A DNA stretch of 64,000 nt from Kordia sp. TARA_039_SRF (GCA_006383075.2 SMNH02000004.1:62001-126000); one strand, 5' to 3'; shown: positions 1 to 8,462, numbered from the stretch's first letter. Numbers and translations are program-made. The notes: generated from the letters alone by a model not told the origin.

Positions 1-1
1 T

Positions 2-118
2 CGTTCAGATTTCGAAGGCTTATTTATGACTCTCAAGCGAATGATTTACTGCCATGCAGAAGACTTGATTAAGTGTAAAGCTTGGAAAAGTAAAAAAGAA
101 AAAATCAAAATCAAGTAA
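2..118 (+). CDS. C-terminal fragment of an unidentified phage gene
   Basis: An open frame enters from the left edge and ends at a TAA at 116-118. It encodes about 38 residues that become very Lys-rich at the end. A strong bidirectional hairpin follows it directly, so it is probably the last gene of an upstream rightward (early or middle) phage operon. Too little is present to name a family. It could be chance coding, but no other frame is open across this stretch and the terminator placement fits a gene end. Confidence 0.4.
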   Translation, partial: RSDFEGLFMTLKRMIYCHAEDLIKCKAWKSKKEKIKIK

Positions 119-124
119 AAAAAT

Positions 125-153
125 AAAGGCGATCACTTCACATGATCGCCTTT
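125..153. terminator. Rho-independent bidirectional terminator
   Basis: A perfect 11-bp stem (AAAGGCGATCA paired with TGATCGCCTTT) has a 7-nt loop at 136-142. It has A and T runs on its two sides, so it can work in both directions. It separates the gene entering from the left edge from the small gene at 213. Confidence 0.85.
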
Positions 154-163
154 TAAATTTGGG

Positions 164-194
164 TTGACTCATATGGTAAAGTCGTTTATCTTTG
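164..194 (+). promoter_or_regulatory. Bacteroidetes-type promoter for the 61-aa phage gene
   Basis: The -7 box TATCTTTG at 187-194 matches TAnnTTTG exactly. A TTG at 164-166 lies 20 nt upstream as the -33 element. The start codon follows 18 nt after the box. The same -7 octamer occurs at 22209-22216, at the other end of the prophage. Confidence 0.7.
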
Positions 195-212
195 TAGTAA
201 TTCCCTTTAGCT

Positions 213-398
213 ATGGCAGCAGATAAAGACATCATACAACGTAAACACGAAGACATTTGCAAAGAATGGAAACGGCTGACCAACAAAAAGAAATATGGTG
301 TGCAAGTATATAGTGATGGATACATATTAGCACATCTGGCTCACAAGTTTTATCTAGCTGTAACAACTATTAATAATATCGTTTATAAAAGTCCATAA
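213..398 (+). CDS. Small phage protein, unknown function
   Basis: This 61-residue basic protein has its own promoter and converges on the leftward head operon, ending 3 bp before the stop of that operon's last gene. The N-terminal half is charged and helical (KHEDICKEWKRLT). The C-terminal half, about residues 33-58, could form a compact helix-turn-helix-like fold (LAHKFYLAVTTINNIVYK), which suggests a small DNA-binding or regulatory protein. That is inference from residue pattern only; I do not recognise a named family. Confidence 0.6.
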   Translation: MAADKDIIQRKHEDICKEWKRLTNKKKYGVQVYSDGYILAHLAHKFYLAVTTINNIVYKSP

Positions 399-401
399 CC
401 G

Positions 402-911
402 CTAATTCCCTGTTATGATAATTGGTGTAGTTTCCACTCCTCTAGGTGAAACACCAATTACAACTGGTGATGCAGAATCGTCAGTTACTTCACAGACAAA
501 ATTTTGAACATATAAGTTCCCTGCACTACCAGTATCAACCGGAGCAAACCCTCTTCTTTCCATTGAGGAATACGTTTCTCCAGAAGATCCATGAAACACC
601 TTATGGATTTCAGTAAGTGTATTTAAATACGCAAGCGCATCTTCTTGATTAAATGAACCTTGATATGTATCCAGAAAACTCTCATAGAAATAATACATAT
701 CTACTTGAACCTTAATTTGCTGAGACTTATTTGAATTCTCTTCAATATCTGAGATTCTAAAATTAAAAAATAAGGCTGGAGTTGGAAAAGGATGTTCCTC
801 CACTAAAAAACCAACTTGATTGTGCCAAAGATCTTTCCATTGTATTGAACTAATTTGATTAGCCTTTTCACATAGTTCAGTATAAATATTTGCCCAGTTA
901 AATGTACTCAT
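402..911 (-). CDS. Phage head-tail completion protein, Gp37-like position
   Basis: The 169-residue protein is the last gene of the leftward head operon, directly after the gpG homologue. In Mu this position near gpG is held by small neck and head-tail connector proteins. No catalytic motif or membrane segment is visible; the sequence is a mixed alpha/beta soluble domain with aromatic-rich strands (FFNFRI, VDMYYFYESF). The role as a neck or tail-terminator protein is inferred from gene order and length rather than from a recognised motif. Confidence 0.55.
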   Translation of the reverse strand: MSTFNWANIYTELCEKANQISSIQWKDLWHNQVGFLVEEHPFPTPALFFNFRISDIEENSNKSQQIKVQVDMYYFYESFLDTYQGSFNQEDALAYLNTLTEIHKVFHGSSGETYSSMERRGFAPVDTGSAGNLYVQNFVCEVTDDSASPVVIGVSPRGVETTPIIITGN

Positions 912-912
912 G

Positions 913-1425
913 TTATAAATTATTAAATCGTTTCTCTATTTCCTTAATTACCCACTGTTGTATCTTATCCATCATCACTTTAGATTCCCCGATAAATTGA
1001 CGTTTAGGAATCTTTACAGTAATACTTTTTTTATTTGTCAGAGCCAATGCTTTCCACATACCATTACCAGTAGATTTAAACATATACCAAAAATAACGTC
1101 TAGATTTATCAGTAATTGGAATAGTTACTACACCACCGTTATTATGAATATCGGCATATTCTTGATCCGAGCCAATACGAATCTCACTTGTAGTGGCTTT
1201 AAAAACCTGAATAGAATTTAAAAGCACCGAAGACTTCACCAATATTTTTCGACCAGGATCTACATCATTCTTACGTGGTTGCCAAGGCGAAAAATTTGTA
1301 TCTGTAAATCCTTGATTTTGGAAACTCTCTTTAAAAAAGTTCCTAGCATAGATAGAGGTGTATCTGACTAGGTCTGTTTTGAGTTTCCTAGCCATGGTCA
1401 AGAAGTCTGGAATTTCATTTTCCAT
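913..1425 (-). CDS. Phage virion morphogenesis protein (Mu gpG family)
   Basis: This 170-residue protein has the gpG / phage virion morphogenesis pattern. It shows an N-terminal helical segment, a SFQNQGF...WQPR motif near residues 34-51, a LVKSSVLLNSI segment, a DQEYADIHNNGG stretch around residues 87-98, and KRQFIG near residue 145. In Mu, gpG takes part in head-tail joining. It lies 1 bp downstream of the gpF gene, which fits a tightly coupled head operon transcribed leftward. Length is normal for the family. Confidence 0.85.
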   Translation of the reverse strand: MENEIPDFLTMARKLKTDLVRYTSIYARNFFKESFQNQGFTDTNFSPWQPRKNDVDPGRKILVKSSVLLNSIQVFKATTSEIRIGSDQEYADIHNNGGVVTIPITDKSRRYFWYMFKSTGNGMWKALALTNKKSITVKIPKRQFIGESKVMMDKIQQWVIKEIEKRFNNL

Positions 1426-1426
1426 G

Positions 1427-2152
1427 CTATGGTTGTTTTTTTAGATTCTTTTTCCATTTGGAAAGTTTTATATTTTCCTTCTTTGGAATTGAAAAATAAG
1501 GATGCTTTTTTTGATTGAAAACTTCTTTTGTCTTTCCAACATTATAACTGAATTCTTCTCGAATTTCTGTTTTTATTTTTCTATTGGTCGGCTCATCTTC
1601 TGTAGATTCAACATAACATCTACAACCATATCCATTTGGCGGATAATAGGTATTCCAAAACGGATCGTCGACAGGCTTAATTACTTGATGTAAAGGCTTA
1701 TGATCGTCACGTACTCTTTCATCATCGATGGTGTAATATTTTAGATTGGGAAACAAATCTTTGTTAGCTTGAAAATCTTGCCATTGTCTAACAGCTTGAG
1801 AAGAGCGAACGGCTGTTTGATACTCTACATCCAAATATCTCTTATTGTAATTTTGATGTACGGCAAAGACTTTTCTTTTAAAGTCATTGTAAGTTCTAAT
1901 TTTCCCATTATCATCGACTAAAAAAGAATTCATTTCTTTTAGTTGCTGATACGTTTTTGCTCCAGAGAATCGGTACAAATTATCTTGTATTTTTTCAACT
2001 GTCTCAGAAAACGATTCGTCAGTCCAATCATCACCAAAACCATCAGCAGCTGCTTTGTCAAGCGCGTCGTATGTTTTCCAGAGCAAGTCTTTATGCAAGT
2101 CTTTCGGCTTTAGTTTTCCTTTATAGAGATTCAGGGTAATGGAATCAATCAT
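1427..2152 (-). CDS. Phage minor head protein (Mu gpF-like)
   Basis: The 241-residue protein ends with the gpF hallmark: a TIDDERVRDDHKPLHQ segment followed by DPFWNTYYPPNGYGCRC (about residues 142-180), the conserved SPP1 gp7/Mu gpF C-terminal domain. gpF is a minor capsid protein that acts with the portal during head assembly. The ATG at 2152 is the first possible start, yet the same frame stays open for about 36 more codons upstream without any ATG, GTG or TTG, reaching the A10 tract inside the end of the portal gene. The true N-terminus may therefore come from a frameshift off the portal gene (see findings). Confidence 0.85.
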   Translation of the reverse strand: MIDSITLNLYKGKLKPKDLHKDLLWKTYDALDKAAADGFGDDWTDESFSETVEKIQDNLYRFSGAKTYQQLKEMNSFLVDDNGKIRTYNDFKRKVFAVHQNYNKRYLDVEYQTAVRSSQAVRQWQDFQANKDLFPNLKYYTIDDERVRDDHKPLHQVIKPVDDPFWNTYYPPNGYGCRCYVESTEDEPTNRKIKTEIREEFSYNVGKTKEVFNQKKHPYFSIPKKENIKLSKWKKNLKKQP

Positions 2153-2275
2153 TTTTGTCCAACCGCTGATATCAACAGATTCAATCGAAGTGGCATCCGC
2201 TGAGCATATATGAACATCACTGTAGTACTTTGCTATATCTGCGCTTACTTGTTTTTCAGGCTTTTTTTTTTATCC
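2153..2275 (-). other. A10 tract and start-less open frame joining portal to gpF
   Basis: On the leftward coding strand, ten consecutive A lie in the final codons of the portal gene. One base back (-1), the frame runs on without a stop for about 36 codons straight into the gpF ATG, with a plausible protein sequence (for example YYSDVHICSADATSIESVD). This is what either a programmed -1 shift or a single-base indel in the homopolymer would leave. Confidence 0.6.
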
Positions 2276-3519
2276 TCAGGTTCGACTGAGTTAGTATTTG
2301 CACTGTATCCTGTAATTGGAATGCCTGTTTTTTCAGATATTTGCTCATAGTCGATGGTGTATCCTGCATTGGTGAGTGAAACCACAGAATCTATAAGCTG
2401 CTCTCTTGTCATTTCCTCTGAAGAATCCCAATCGAATCGATATCCTTCAAGTGGCGCATAGAAACTACTGAGTTTGATCAGTTTTGGAATTAGAATTTTA
2501 TTAATGATACTCATCACGAAAAGCTTATCAGATTCATGACGGTCATTGGCTACATCTTGTAATACCTTGAGAGATCCATACGTTCCTGAAGCTTCTTTAT
2601 TGTCTGTAGTTCCATCCTGTCCGAGTATAGCCTTAGAGATACTGGAGTCAATATAGGATAAAAATTCTTTGAATATGTGGTGCGGATCATTTTTCAAAGA
2701 CTCCGAAATTTCAATGGTTTCATTGCCTTGCAATACAGCTACACTATTACTAATTGACTTGATAAGCATGTCAAAAAGTTCTTTTTGTCGCTTTTTAGTC
2801 ATGTTATCCGTTTTGACATATCGAAACGGAATTCCATATTTTTCAATAAGATCGAGCCATGAACCTTTACAGAACTTTTTTGCAATAATCAGTGGCGCCA
2901 AGTCAGTTAGCATTCCCAAATCTCTAGCTTCACCGATTTGGATATAGTATGGTTCGTATGCTCCTTCACGATATGATATACCTTTATCATCCCCAACATT
3001 TTTAAGGATGTGACCAATCTTCGGATTGACATGTTCCATAGGAATCACATCAGATTTTACCAGTTCCAGATTTTGGTCCAGTTCAAAGTTTTCAATCACT
3101 TTGACACCCGTAAAACGAAACATCAAGCAATTTCTAACAAACTGCTCAAACCAAACTGTTTTAAAAAAAGAGCCAAGATCGGGATTTACATCACCGTTTT
3201 CATCGACAAAATGATACACAGATCGCTGCACTTTTAATATACGTGAATCAATCACTGAAGCTGTATGTGGATCAAGAAGTAGATTCTTATGTAAATCGGC
3301 TAATTCAGAGAAGTTCGGAGTTTCAGGATCGGTAGCCATAGCGACTGCGTTTCTCCAATCGCGGACTTTTTTTGGCGTGAAAATCTCAGATTCTCTTTTA
3401 ATCTCACGGGAAGGTATTTTAGAACTTCCACTTGACTCACGCATGACACTTTCTACACGAATTATGGAATCAGGTAGAAATGATGCAATTCTTTGATAAA
3501 ATTTATTTGGTATTTTCAT
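2245..3519 (-). CDS. Phage portal protein (DUF935, Mu gp29 family)
   Basis: The protein has about 424 residues from the ATG at 3519. That start is preferred over the one at 3555 because it follows the upstream stop (3521-3523) by 1 bp. Typical DUF935 features are present: a segment on crossing residues for DNA packaging (DPHTASVIDSRILKVQ), a KYGIPFRYVKTDN region, an AILGQDGTTDN motif and a helical C-terminal part. The portal forms the dodecameric ring through which terminase packages DNA. The gene ends in Lys-rich codons over a run of ten A (coding strand) at 2262-2271, followed by a short tail and TAA. Both the homopolymer and the open -1 frame beyond it make the annotated C-terminus uncertain. 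Confidence 0.9.
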   Translation of the reverse strand: MKIPNKFYQRIASFLPDSIIRVESVMRESSGSSKIPSREIKRESEIFTPKKVRDWRNAVAMATDPETPNFSELADLHKNLLLDPHTASVIDSRILKVQRSVYHFVDENGDVNPDLGSFFKTVWFEQFVRNCLMFRFTGVKVIENFELDQNLELVKSDVIPMEHVNPKIGHILKNVGDDKGISYREGAYEPYYIQIGEARDLGMLTDLAPLIIAKKFCKGSWLDLIEKYGIPFRYVKTDNMTKKRQKELFDMLIKSISNSVAVLQGNETIEISESLKNDPHHIFKEFLSYIDSSISKAILGQDGTTDNKEASGTYGSLKVLQDVANDRHESDKLFVMSIINKILIPKLIKLSSFYAPLEGYRFDWDSSEEMTREQLIDSVVSLTNAGYTIDYEQISEKTGIPITGYSANTNSVEPEDKKKSLKNK

Positions 3520-3520
3520 A

Positions 3521-3946
3521 TTAAAAATAATAGTCTTCGTTTTTATTATTACCATATAAAATGGTAGTACTTACATCTTCATTATCGCTTTGCAATGGAG
3601 GAAGTCCATCAGGATCTTCTTTTCCTGATTTTATTTGCTCTAGAATTTTATTAGCCCATTCCCATTCTTTGACATAATCAGCGGGAACTTTTCTAGCCGC
3701 GTTTCTTCTTACAAAATCATAGATAACTAATTTTGAGAGAATCTTTATAATCAGATAGTGTCGCTCCAAAGGCAGCGCGTTAAAGATAGCTTCTGTATCA
3801 TACTTACCTTTAAGCTTCGTCTTTATTAGTGCTATGTTTTGCAGTTCCAAGTCATCAAGAATCTCATTAGGGTTTTCCTGTCCTTTTTCCGTTAAAAATT
3901 GCGGTTGTATTTGTGACCTTAGGTCGTTGTCATTTAAAAAAATCAT
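3521..3946 (-). CDS. Phage Gp36-like protein (DUF1320)
   Basis: This 141-residue protein opens with the F-L-(N/T)-(D/E)-DLRS-I motif typical of Gp36/DUF1320 and contains the helical segment DLELQNIALIKTKLKGKYD. In Mu, gp36 lies among the head-completion genes. Here it sits between terminase and portal, a rearranged order. Its start overlaps the terminase stop by 4 bp and its stop lies 1 bp before the portal start, so translation is probably coupled. The precise structural role is not settled in the family. Confidence 0.75.
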   Translation of the reverse strand: MIFLNDNDLRSQIQPQFLTEKGQENPNEILDDLELQNIALIKTKLKGKYDTEAIFNALPLERHYLIIKILSKLVIYDFVRRNAARKVPADYVKEWEWANKILEQIKSGKEDPDGLPPLQSDNEDVSTTILYGNNKNEDYYF

Positions 3947-5460
3947 AAAAATCGTGCTTCAGGTTCATATTTTCCCATTATACTTTGATTGCCAGAGTTT
4001 GGCTCTATATGAGGAGATAAAAAAGAAATTGCTTGTTGATCAGCATCTGGAGCATCATCATGAGTATTGTATCCTGGTTGTATAGCATACAGCTGCTCAA
4101 GTCCAATACTAGAATCATTATGAGCCTTCATTTTTATATTATAAAAGATTCTACCATTCTGGAAATAAGGTTGCAATGTTAGAATGCGATCATATTTTTT
4201 ACCTCGAGGAGTATCTACTTTAACAATTCCTAACTCTACATTATTTGCTGCTTCAGAGTCATTAATTGTACGCTGAACTTCATCATTCCAAAATTGTGCT
4301 TCGTACCGCCAATGAACATAGACTCCATTTGGAAGCATTTTTTGAAAATTACACATCCAATCTACAGCTTGGCGCATTTTGGTTTGTTTGACAAAGCAGT
4401 TAATAAAATAAAACGCTTTACCTTTTAGTCCCCAAACACGAACAGCATTATAATCACTTGTGGGAGTTCCAGCGTATGCAATGTCCCAATGTCCAACTAT
4501 GATATCAAAATGATCAATTCTTGGAAGCTTACACCATTGAGTCTCCTCTGGCTTAAAAATCTTCCCAACAATAATTGCTATATGCAAATATTCTGCCCTG
4601 AAGAAAATAGTTCCCATATCAGCATTTTTATCTATCCAATGCTGCCTTGTATATTTTTGATGCCAAACAGGTTCAAAGGTTACTGGATCACAAGCAATTA
4701 CTTCATGCACAAACCAATTTGGGTGCATAACTGCTAATTTCTTGATAAACATTTTAGGTGCAAACCAGTTGTTTGAAAAAATAAGCCGTTCGGTATCTCC
4801 GTCAAAAGTTCCCAGTAACTCACCACTTACCCATTCTACATATTCATCTTGAATACGTTCATTTTTAAGCGTTTTGCGAGTTTCAAGATCATCGCAATTA
4901 AACAATTTAGGTCGCTTGTTACCCACACGTAAACCACGGCAAGATTGTCCAAGTCCTATAGCTTGTCCAATAAAGCCTGAATTGGTTTGAAAGAAACCAT
5001 TTTCCCATTTACCGACATTCTTTTGTTCTCCAAAATCATTAATAATACGAATGTTTTCTTCAAATTCCACTCGGATATCCTCTAGCAATTGACAAGCTCG
5101 GTCATAGTTTTGTCCAACAATTACGAAATACATATCATCTTCATTGAGCCAAAGCCAAAAAGGAATAATAATGTTATTCCATACCGACTTGGCATGACCA
5201 CGCGCCCATTTAGCGAATCCCTTAAACTTTTTGTTCTTCTTTACTTTCTTTGCCCATTGAATTTGAAAGTCCGCACACTCTGAAGTAGCATAATGTGGAA
5301 AGTAATATTCCACACAAAATTTGACATCTTTTTTAGCGCGCTCTTTTCGAGCTTTCTTCTCAGCAGCTGTCTCGTTGGGATCAATTCCACCTCCAGAACT
5401 ACGTACAAGCTTTAGCTTGTTTTGGTATCTCTCAAGTGCTTTTTTATCTGCTAATTTCAT
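3943..5460 (-). CDS. Phage terminase large subunit
   Basis: The 505-residue protein is the ATP-driven packaging motor and headful nuclease. A variant Walker A (ARGHAKS, residues 86-92) is followed by a Walker B-like strand ending FNCDDLE (187-193). The C-terminal RNase H-fold nuclease begins with GHWDIAYAG (D326) and ends with an HDDAPDA acidic cluster. Adenine-recognition and coupling segments lie between (residues 110-235). Length matches Mu gp28-type terminases. It starts with a TAATG overlap to the preceding 80-residue gene. Presence of this gene together with the portal shows that the cluster makes DNA-filled heads and is not a contractile injection device. Confidence 0.93.
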   Translation of the reverse strand: MKLADKKALERYQNKLKLVRSSGGGIDPNETAAEKKARKERAKKDVKFCVEYYFPHYATSECADFQIQWAKKVKKNKKFKGFAKWARGHAKSVWNNIIIPFWLWLNEDDMYFVIVGQNYDRACQLLEDIRVEFEENIRIINDFGEQKNVGKWENGFFQTNSGFIGQAIGLGQSCRGLRVGNKRPKLFNCDDLETRKTLKNERIQDEYVEWVSGELLGTFDGDTERLIFSNNWFAPKMFIKKLAVMHPNWFVHEVIACDPVTFEPVWHQKYTRQHWIDKNADMGTIFFRAEYLHIAIIVGKIFKPEETQWCKLPRIDHFDIIVGHWDIAYAGTPTSDYNAVRVWGLKGKAFYFINCFVKQTKMRQAVDWMCNFQKMLPNGVYVHWRYEAQFWNDEVQRTINDSEAANNVELGIVKVDTPRGKKYDRILTLQPYFQNGRIFYNIKMKAHNDSSIGLEQLYAIQPGYNTHDDAPDADQQAISFLSPHIEPNSGNQSIMGKYEPEARFL

Positions 5461-5702
5461 TAGTCCTGTGTTGTTTGATTATATGAGAGATTGATATTTC
5501 CTGAACCAAAATCGTAAGAGATGTTGGTCACGGTTTTCTGTTCAAAATCACCGTTATCTTTTCTTGCGAGAAAGGTGTCTCCTATTTTATACAGAGATCC
5601 TTTTTTAAGAAAGAATACACCGATTTTAAGATGTAAAGTGTTTTTCCAAAACTTTGGTCTTTTAATAGCTAGTTTTAGTATATCCAATAACAAACACAAC
5701 AT
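5460..5702 (-). CDS. Small phage protein between terminase subunits
   Basis: An 80-residue protein is tightly coupled at both ends: its start overlaps the small-terminase stop by 1 bp and its stop overlaps the large-terminase ATG as TAATG. The first 15 residues are hydrophobic. The second half reads as a small beta-rich domain (SLYKIGDTFLARKDNGDFEQKT region). The start could also be one of the later codons, as the basic segment RPKFWKN is not membrane-like. No family recognised; the context suggests a packaging accessory. Confidence 0.6.
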   Translation of the reverse strand: MLCLLLDILKLAIKRPKFWKNTLHLKIGVFFLKKGSLYKIGDTFLARKDNGDFEQKTVTNISYDFGSGNINLSYNQTTQD

Positions 5703-6187
5703 TAGCCTAGAGTTTGAGATATTAATGTTAGGTGCGAATCTTGAAAATCGAGTAAATCCAAGTAGATATTTTCATTGTAATTTTTGATAGCATCAAATAG
5801 ATGATCCATCACTTGGAGATAAGTGGCAAGAGAAGTTGTATTTTGCTCTTTGTAACTCTCAAGAGTTTTATTGTATTTAGAAATTTCATCAGCAATTGAG
5901 CGTCCTTTTTTTTCCAGTAAGACTATTTCATCTACATCTTTAGCCTTTTCAATCTCTTTAGTGATTTGAATTCTACTCGATATCAATTTTGAGATTACCA
6001 ATTTGATGTTTTCTATGTCAGTTTCTTTACTGGTAAGCCTTGCGTTTCTCTCGGCTTCCCAATTGAATTTTTTAATCCAAGAACTAATTGTTTTCTGGGT
6101 AACTCCAACCTTCTCAGCTATTAGCTTGTTAGTATTGCCCTGAATGTATAGTTCTTTAGCGCGTGTCTTTTGTGCTTCCTTTGCCAT
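5702..6187 (-). CDS. Phage terminase small subunit (HTH type)
   Basis: The 161-residue protein begins with a helix-turn-helix (residues 5-45: ARELY-like first helix, then VGVTQKTISSWIKKFNW), followed by a long coiled-coil-forming region. This is the layout of small terminase subunits that bind phage DNA and recruit the large subunit. It is the first gene of the leftward head operon. The ATG at 6187 lies only 4 nt from a near-consensus -7 box (AACCTTTG on the coding strand, 6192-6199), implying a leaderless transcript. Confidence 0.8.
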   Translation of the reverse strand: MAKEAQKTRAKELYIQGNTNKLIAEKVGVTQKTISSWIKKFNWEAERNARLTSKETDIENIKLVISKLISSRIQITKEIEKAKDVDEIVLLEKKGRSIADEISKYNKTLESYKEQNTTSLATYLQVMDHLFDAIKNYNENIYLDLLDFQDSHLTLISQTLG

Positions 6188-6328
6188 AATACAAAGGTTG
6201 GAAACACCATGATTTTTTACGAATTCTTATTACATGATAGTTAGCAAATTAGACCATCATGGTCTTGTGGGATAACCATGATGTAACGCCAATTTTCTTA
6301 CTCAATTTGGACAGCCCAATTTTGTGGT
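6188..6328. promoter_or_regulatory. Divergent control region of phage structural operons
   Basis: The 141 bp between the leftward head operon and the rightward capsid/tail operon carry ACCATGAT at 6206-6213 and 6275-6282, and the palindrome GACCATcATGGTC at 6252-6264. Each outward side has a -7-like octamer exactly 4 nt from the start codon: AACCTTTG on the minus strand (6192-6199) and CAATTTTG on the plus strand (6317-6324). Both differ from TAnnTTTG by one base, as expected for promoters needing an activator. The repeated sites are candidate binding sites for a Mor/C-like late activator, which is inference. Confidence 0.6.
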
Positions 6329-7534
6329 ATGAAAAACAGAAACGTACCATTTATGATCATTGCTAGTATATATGCTAGTGCGACTGATGTTCCTTTAGAG
6401 ATCACTGCGAAGAAAGTAGATGATACGGCTCACATTTCCATCAAGGGATTTATTTATAATTGGTCAAAGGCATCCTCTACAGAATTGGATCGTCAAATTC
6501 AACAATTAAAAAGCAAGGGAGCAATTAAGGCAGCTGTGTATATCAATACAGGTGGTGGTGATTGCTTTGAAGCAGAAGAAATCTGGAACCTTATCGAGGA
6601 CAACTTCGAAGAGTATAAATTCAGGGTTGGTGCTTTGGCGGCATCAGCTGGTACATACTTTTTAACCAAAGGACATGTAACATGTAAACGCAATTCAAAG
6701 TTCATGATTCATAAGCCTATGGGAAGACCTGAGGGCAATGAAGATCAAATCGAAAGCGGTCTAAAATTGGTTAAAGAAATGACCAATACTTATAGAACTG
6801 CTTATGCTACCAAAATGGATATTTCAGAAGACGAAGTTGATAAATTATGGAGTAAAGGTGACTACTGGATGTCAGCGGCAGAGGCAAAAAAGAAAGGTCT
6901 TGTCGATGTCATCGAAGATCAAGACGAAGTCATTGATGCTACTACCAAACTTCAACTAGTAGCCTGTGGCGCGCCTGGGTTTGAATCAGAACCGCCGCCA
7001 ATTACAACACCTACATCAAAAACAACAAAAAACAAATCAAATACACGTATGGAATTACCAATTTTAGCGGCAACATTGGGATTGCCGCCAGAAGCTACTC
7101 AAGCTGAAGTTGACGCTAAATTGACAGCGTTAAAGGCTGATTCGGCACTATTAGAAACGCTTAAAACTCAAAACGAGCAAAAAGAAAAGCAAGAAAAAGA
7201 AGCTAAAATCAAAGCGATGCTTGATAAGGCTGAACAGGATAAAAAAATTGATGCTACAACCAGAGCGTCATTTGAAACTCTTGCATCATCGGATTACGAG
7301 TCTTGTAAAACGGTTTTAGACTCTATGAAACCTCTTGAGGCAGCATCCAAACAAATTACTCCAAAAGCAACAAATCCAGATGGAGCGCCATCAACTGCAA
7401 CCAATCGTGATAATTGGACTTTTGAAGATTATCAAAAGTGTGATGATCCTAGTGTTTGGGACACATTCGAAGAGCAAAATCCAGAAAAGGCAGCAGCTCT
7501 AATTGAAGCACACTACTCACGAAATGAAGAATAA
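6329..7534 (+). CDS. Head maturation protease (ClpP-like) with scaffold domain
   Basis: The 401-residue protein joins an N-terminal S14/ClpP-type serine protease to a C-terminal scaffold region. Catalytic residues are visible as S106 in AASAGTY, H128 in MIHKP and probably D178 in KGDYW. Residues 241-340 form a charged coiled-coil scaffold (LPPEATQAEVDAKL, then Lys/Glu-rich). An in-frame ATG at 7049 (M241) falls exactly at the domain boundary, matching the Mu I/Z arrangement in which the scaffold is also made from an internal start. First gene of the rightward operon; the major capsid gene follows. Confidence 0.9.
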   Translation: MKNRNVPFMIIASIYASATDVPLEITAKKVDDTAHISIKGFIYNWSKASSTELDRQIQQLKSKGAIKAAVYINTGGGDCFEAEEIWNLIEDNFEEYKFRVGALAASAGTYFLTKGHVTCKRNSKFMIHKPMGRPEGNEDQIESGLKLVKEMTNTYRTAYATKMDISEDEVDKLWSKGDYWMSAAEAKKKGLVDVIEDQDEVIDATTKLQLVACGAPGFESEPPPITTPTSKTTKNKSNTRMELPILAATLGLPPEATQAEVDAKLTALKADSALLETLKTQNEQKEKQEKEAKIKAMLDKAEQDKKIDATTRASFETLASSDYESCKTVLDSMKPLEAASKQITPKATNPDGAPSTATNRDNWTFEDYQKCDDPSVWDTFEEQNPEKAAALIEAHYSRNEE

Positions 7535-7561
7535 TTTTTACAAAAACTCAAACTATTAGTT

Positions 7562-8443
7562 ATGCCAGTAGCAAAGAACGAATTAGCAGCAAAAGAACTT
7601 ATCAAACATTTTAGACATGTTGGTACTTGGCTTTCAGTTGTCCCAAACAAAAGTAAATGGGTCAATAAAGATGTCATTAAGTTAACAGAAATTGGAGCAG
7701 ATCCAAAAGTTTTAATCAACAATAATACATATCCAATTGCAGTGGCATCAAGAGAAGATGATACTGTAGCGATTTCTCTTTTCAAATACGATACCGAGAA
7801 CACGAAAATCACGGATGATGAAATTTATGCTTTGCCTTATGATAAACCAGGGTCAGTACAAGAGCAGCATCGTGAAACATTGGAAGAGACTACAGCTGAA
7901 CACGCGCTGCATTCTTTAGCTCCTATGGGAAACACTACAAATACTCCAATTTTAGTTACCACTGGAGAGGATGATGGAACTGGAAGAAGAAGACTCAGAT
8001 CAGCAGATTTGATCAATTACAAGACTCAGCTTAATGATCTGAAGATTCCAAAAAAAGGACGTGTATTAGTCTTATGTTCAGCACACATTGCTGATTTGCT
8101 ATTGGAAGACAAAAAACTTGAAACGCAATACCATAATCACAAAGATGGTATGATAGCAAAAAACTATTACGGTTTTGAATTGTATGAGGATATCTATGCT
8201 CCAATGTATGATAATTCTCTAAACAAAATTCCATTTTCTGCTGATACGCAAGGAAAAGAAGCATCTGTATTTTTCCTTAAAAAAAGAGTTGCAAAAGCAA
8301 AAGGATCTGCGAAAAGATACTTCAAAAAATCAGAAGATGATCCTGAATATAGAGAAACAAAAGTAGGATATCGTATTTACTTTATTGCGATTCCTATTAG
8401 TGAAAAAGGACAAGGAGCGATTGTATCTGGTACCGCTGCTTAG
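7562..8443 (+). CDS. Phage major capsid protein
   Basis: The 293-residue protein follows the protease/scaffold gene, the invariant position of the major head protein. The sequence starts MPVAKNELAAKEL, has an acidic loop region (residues 110-145) and then alternating beta segments (RVLVLCSAHIADLLLED, YYGFELYEDIYAP) that fit an HK97-fold coat protein. No protease-cleaved delta domain is obvious. It is followed by a strong hairpin, which may reduce read-through into the lysis genes and so keep capsid mRNA most abundant. Confidence 0.8.
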   Translation: MPVAKNELAAKELIKHFRHVGTWLSVVPNKSKWVNKDVIKLTEIGADPKVLINNNTYPIAVASREDDTVAISLFKYDTENTKITDDEIYALPYDKPGSVQEQHRETLEETTAEHALHSLAPMGNTTNTPILVTTGEDDGTGRRRLRSADLINYKTQLNDLKIPKKGRVLVLCSAHIADLLLEDKKLETQYHNHKDGMIAKNYYGFELYEDIYAPMYDNSLNKIPFSADTQGKEASVFFLKKRVAKAKGSAKRYFKKSEDDPEYRETKVGYRIYFIAIPISEKGQGAIVSGTAA

Positions 8444-8462
8444 ATTTTGAATTAGTAAACTG

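Noticed and set aside
958-1221. Open frames opposite the head genes on the other strand (also at 2669, 3010, 4489 and similar places)
   Set aside because: They lie wholly inside strongly supported phage genes and have no family features.
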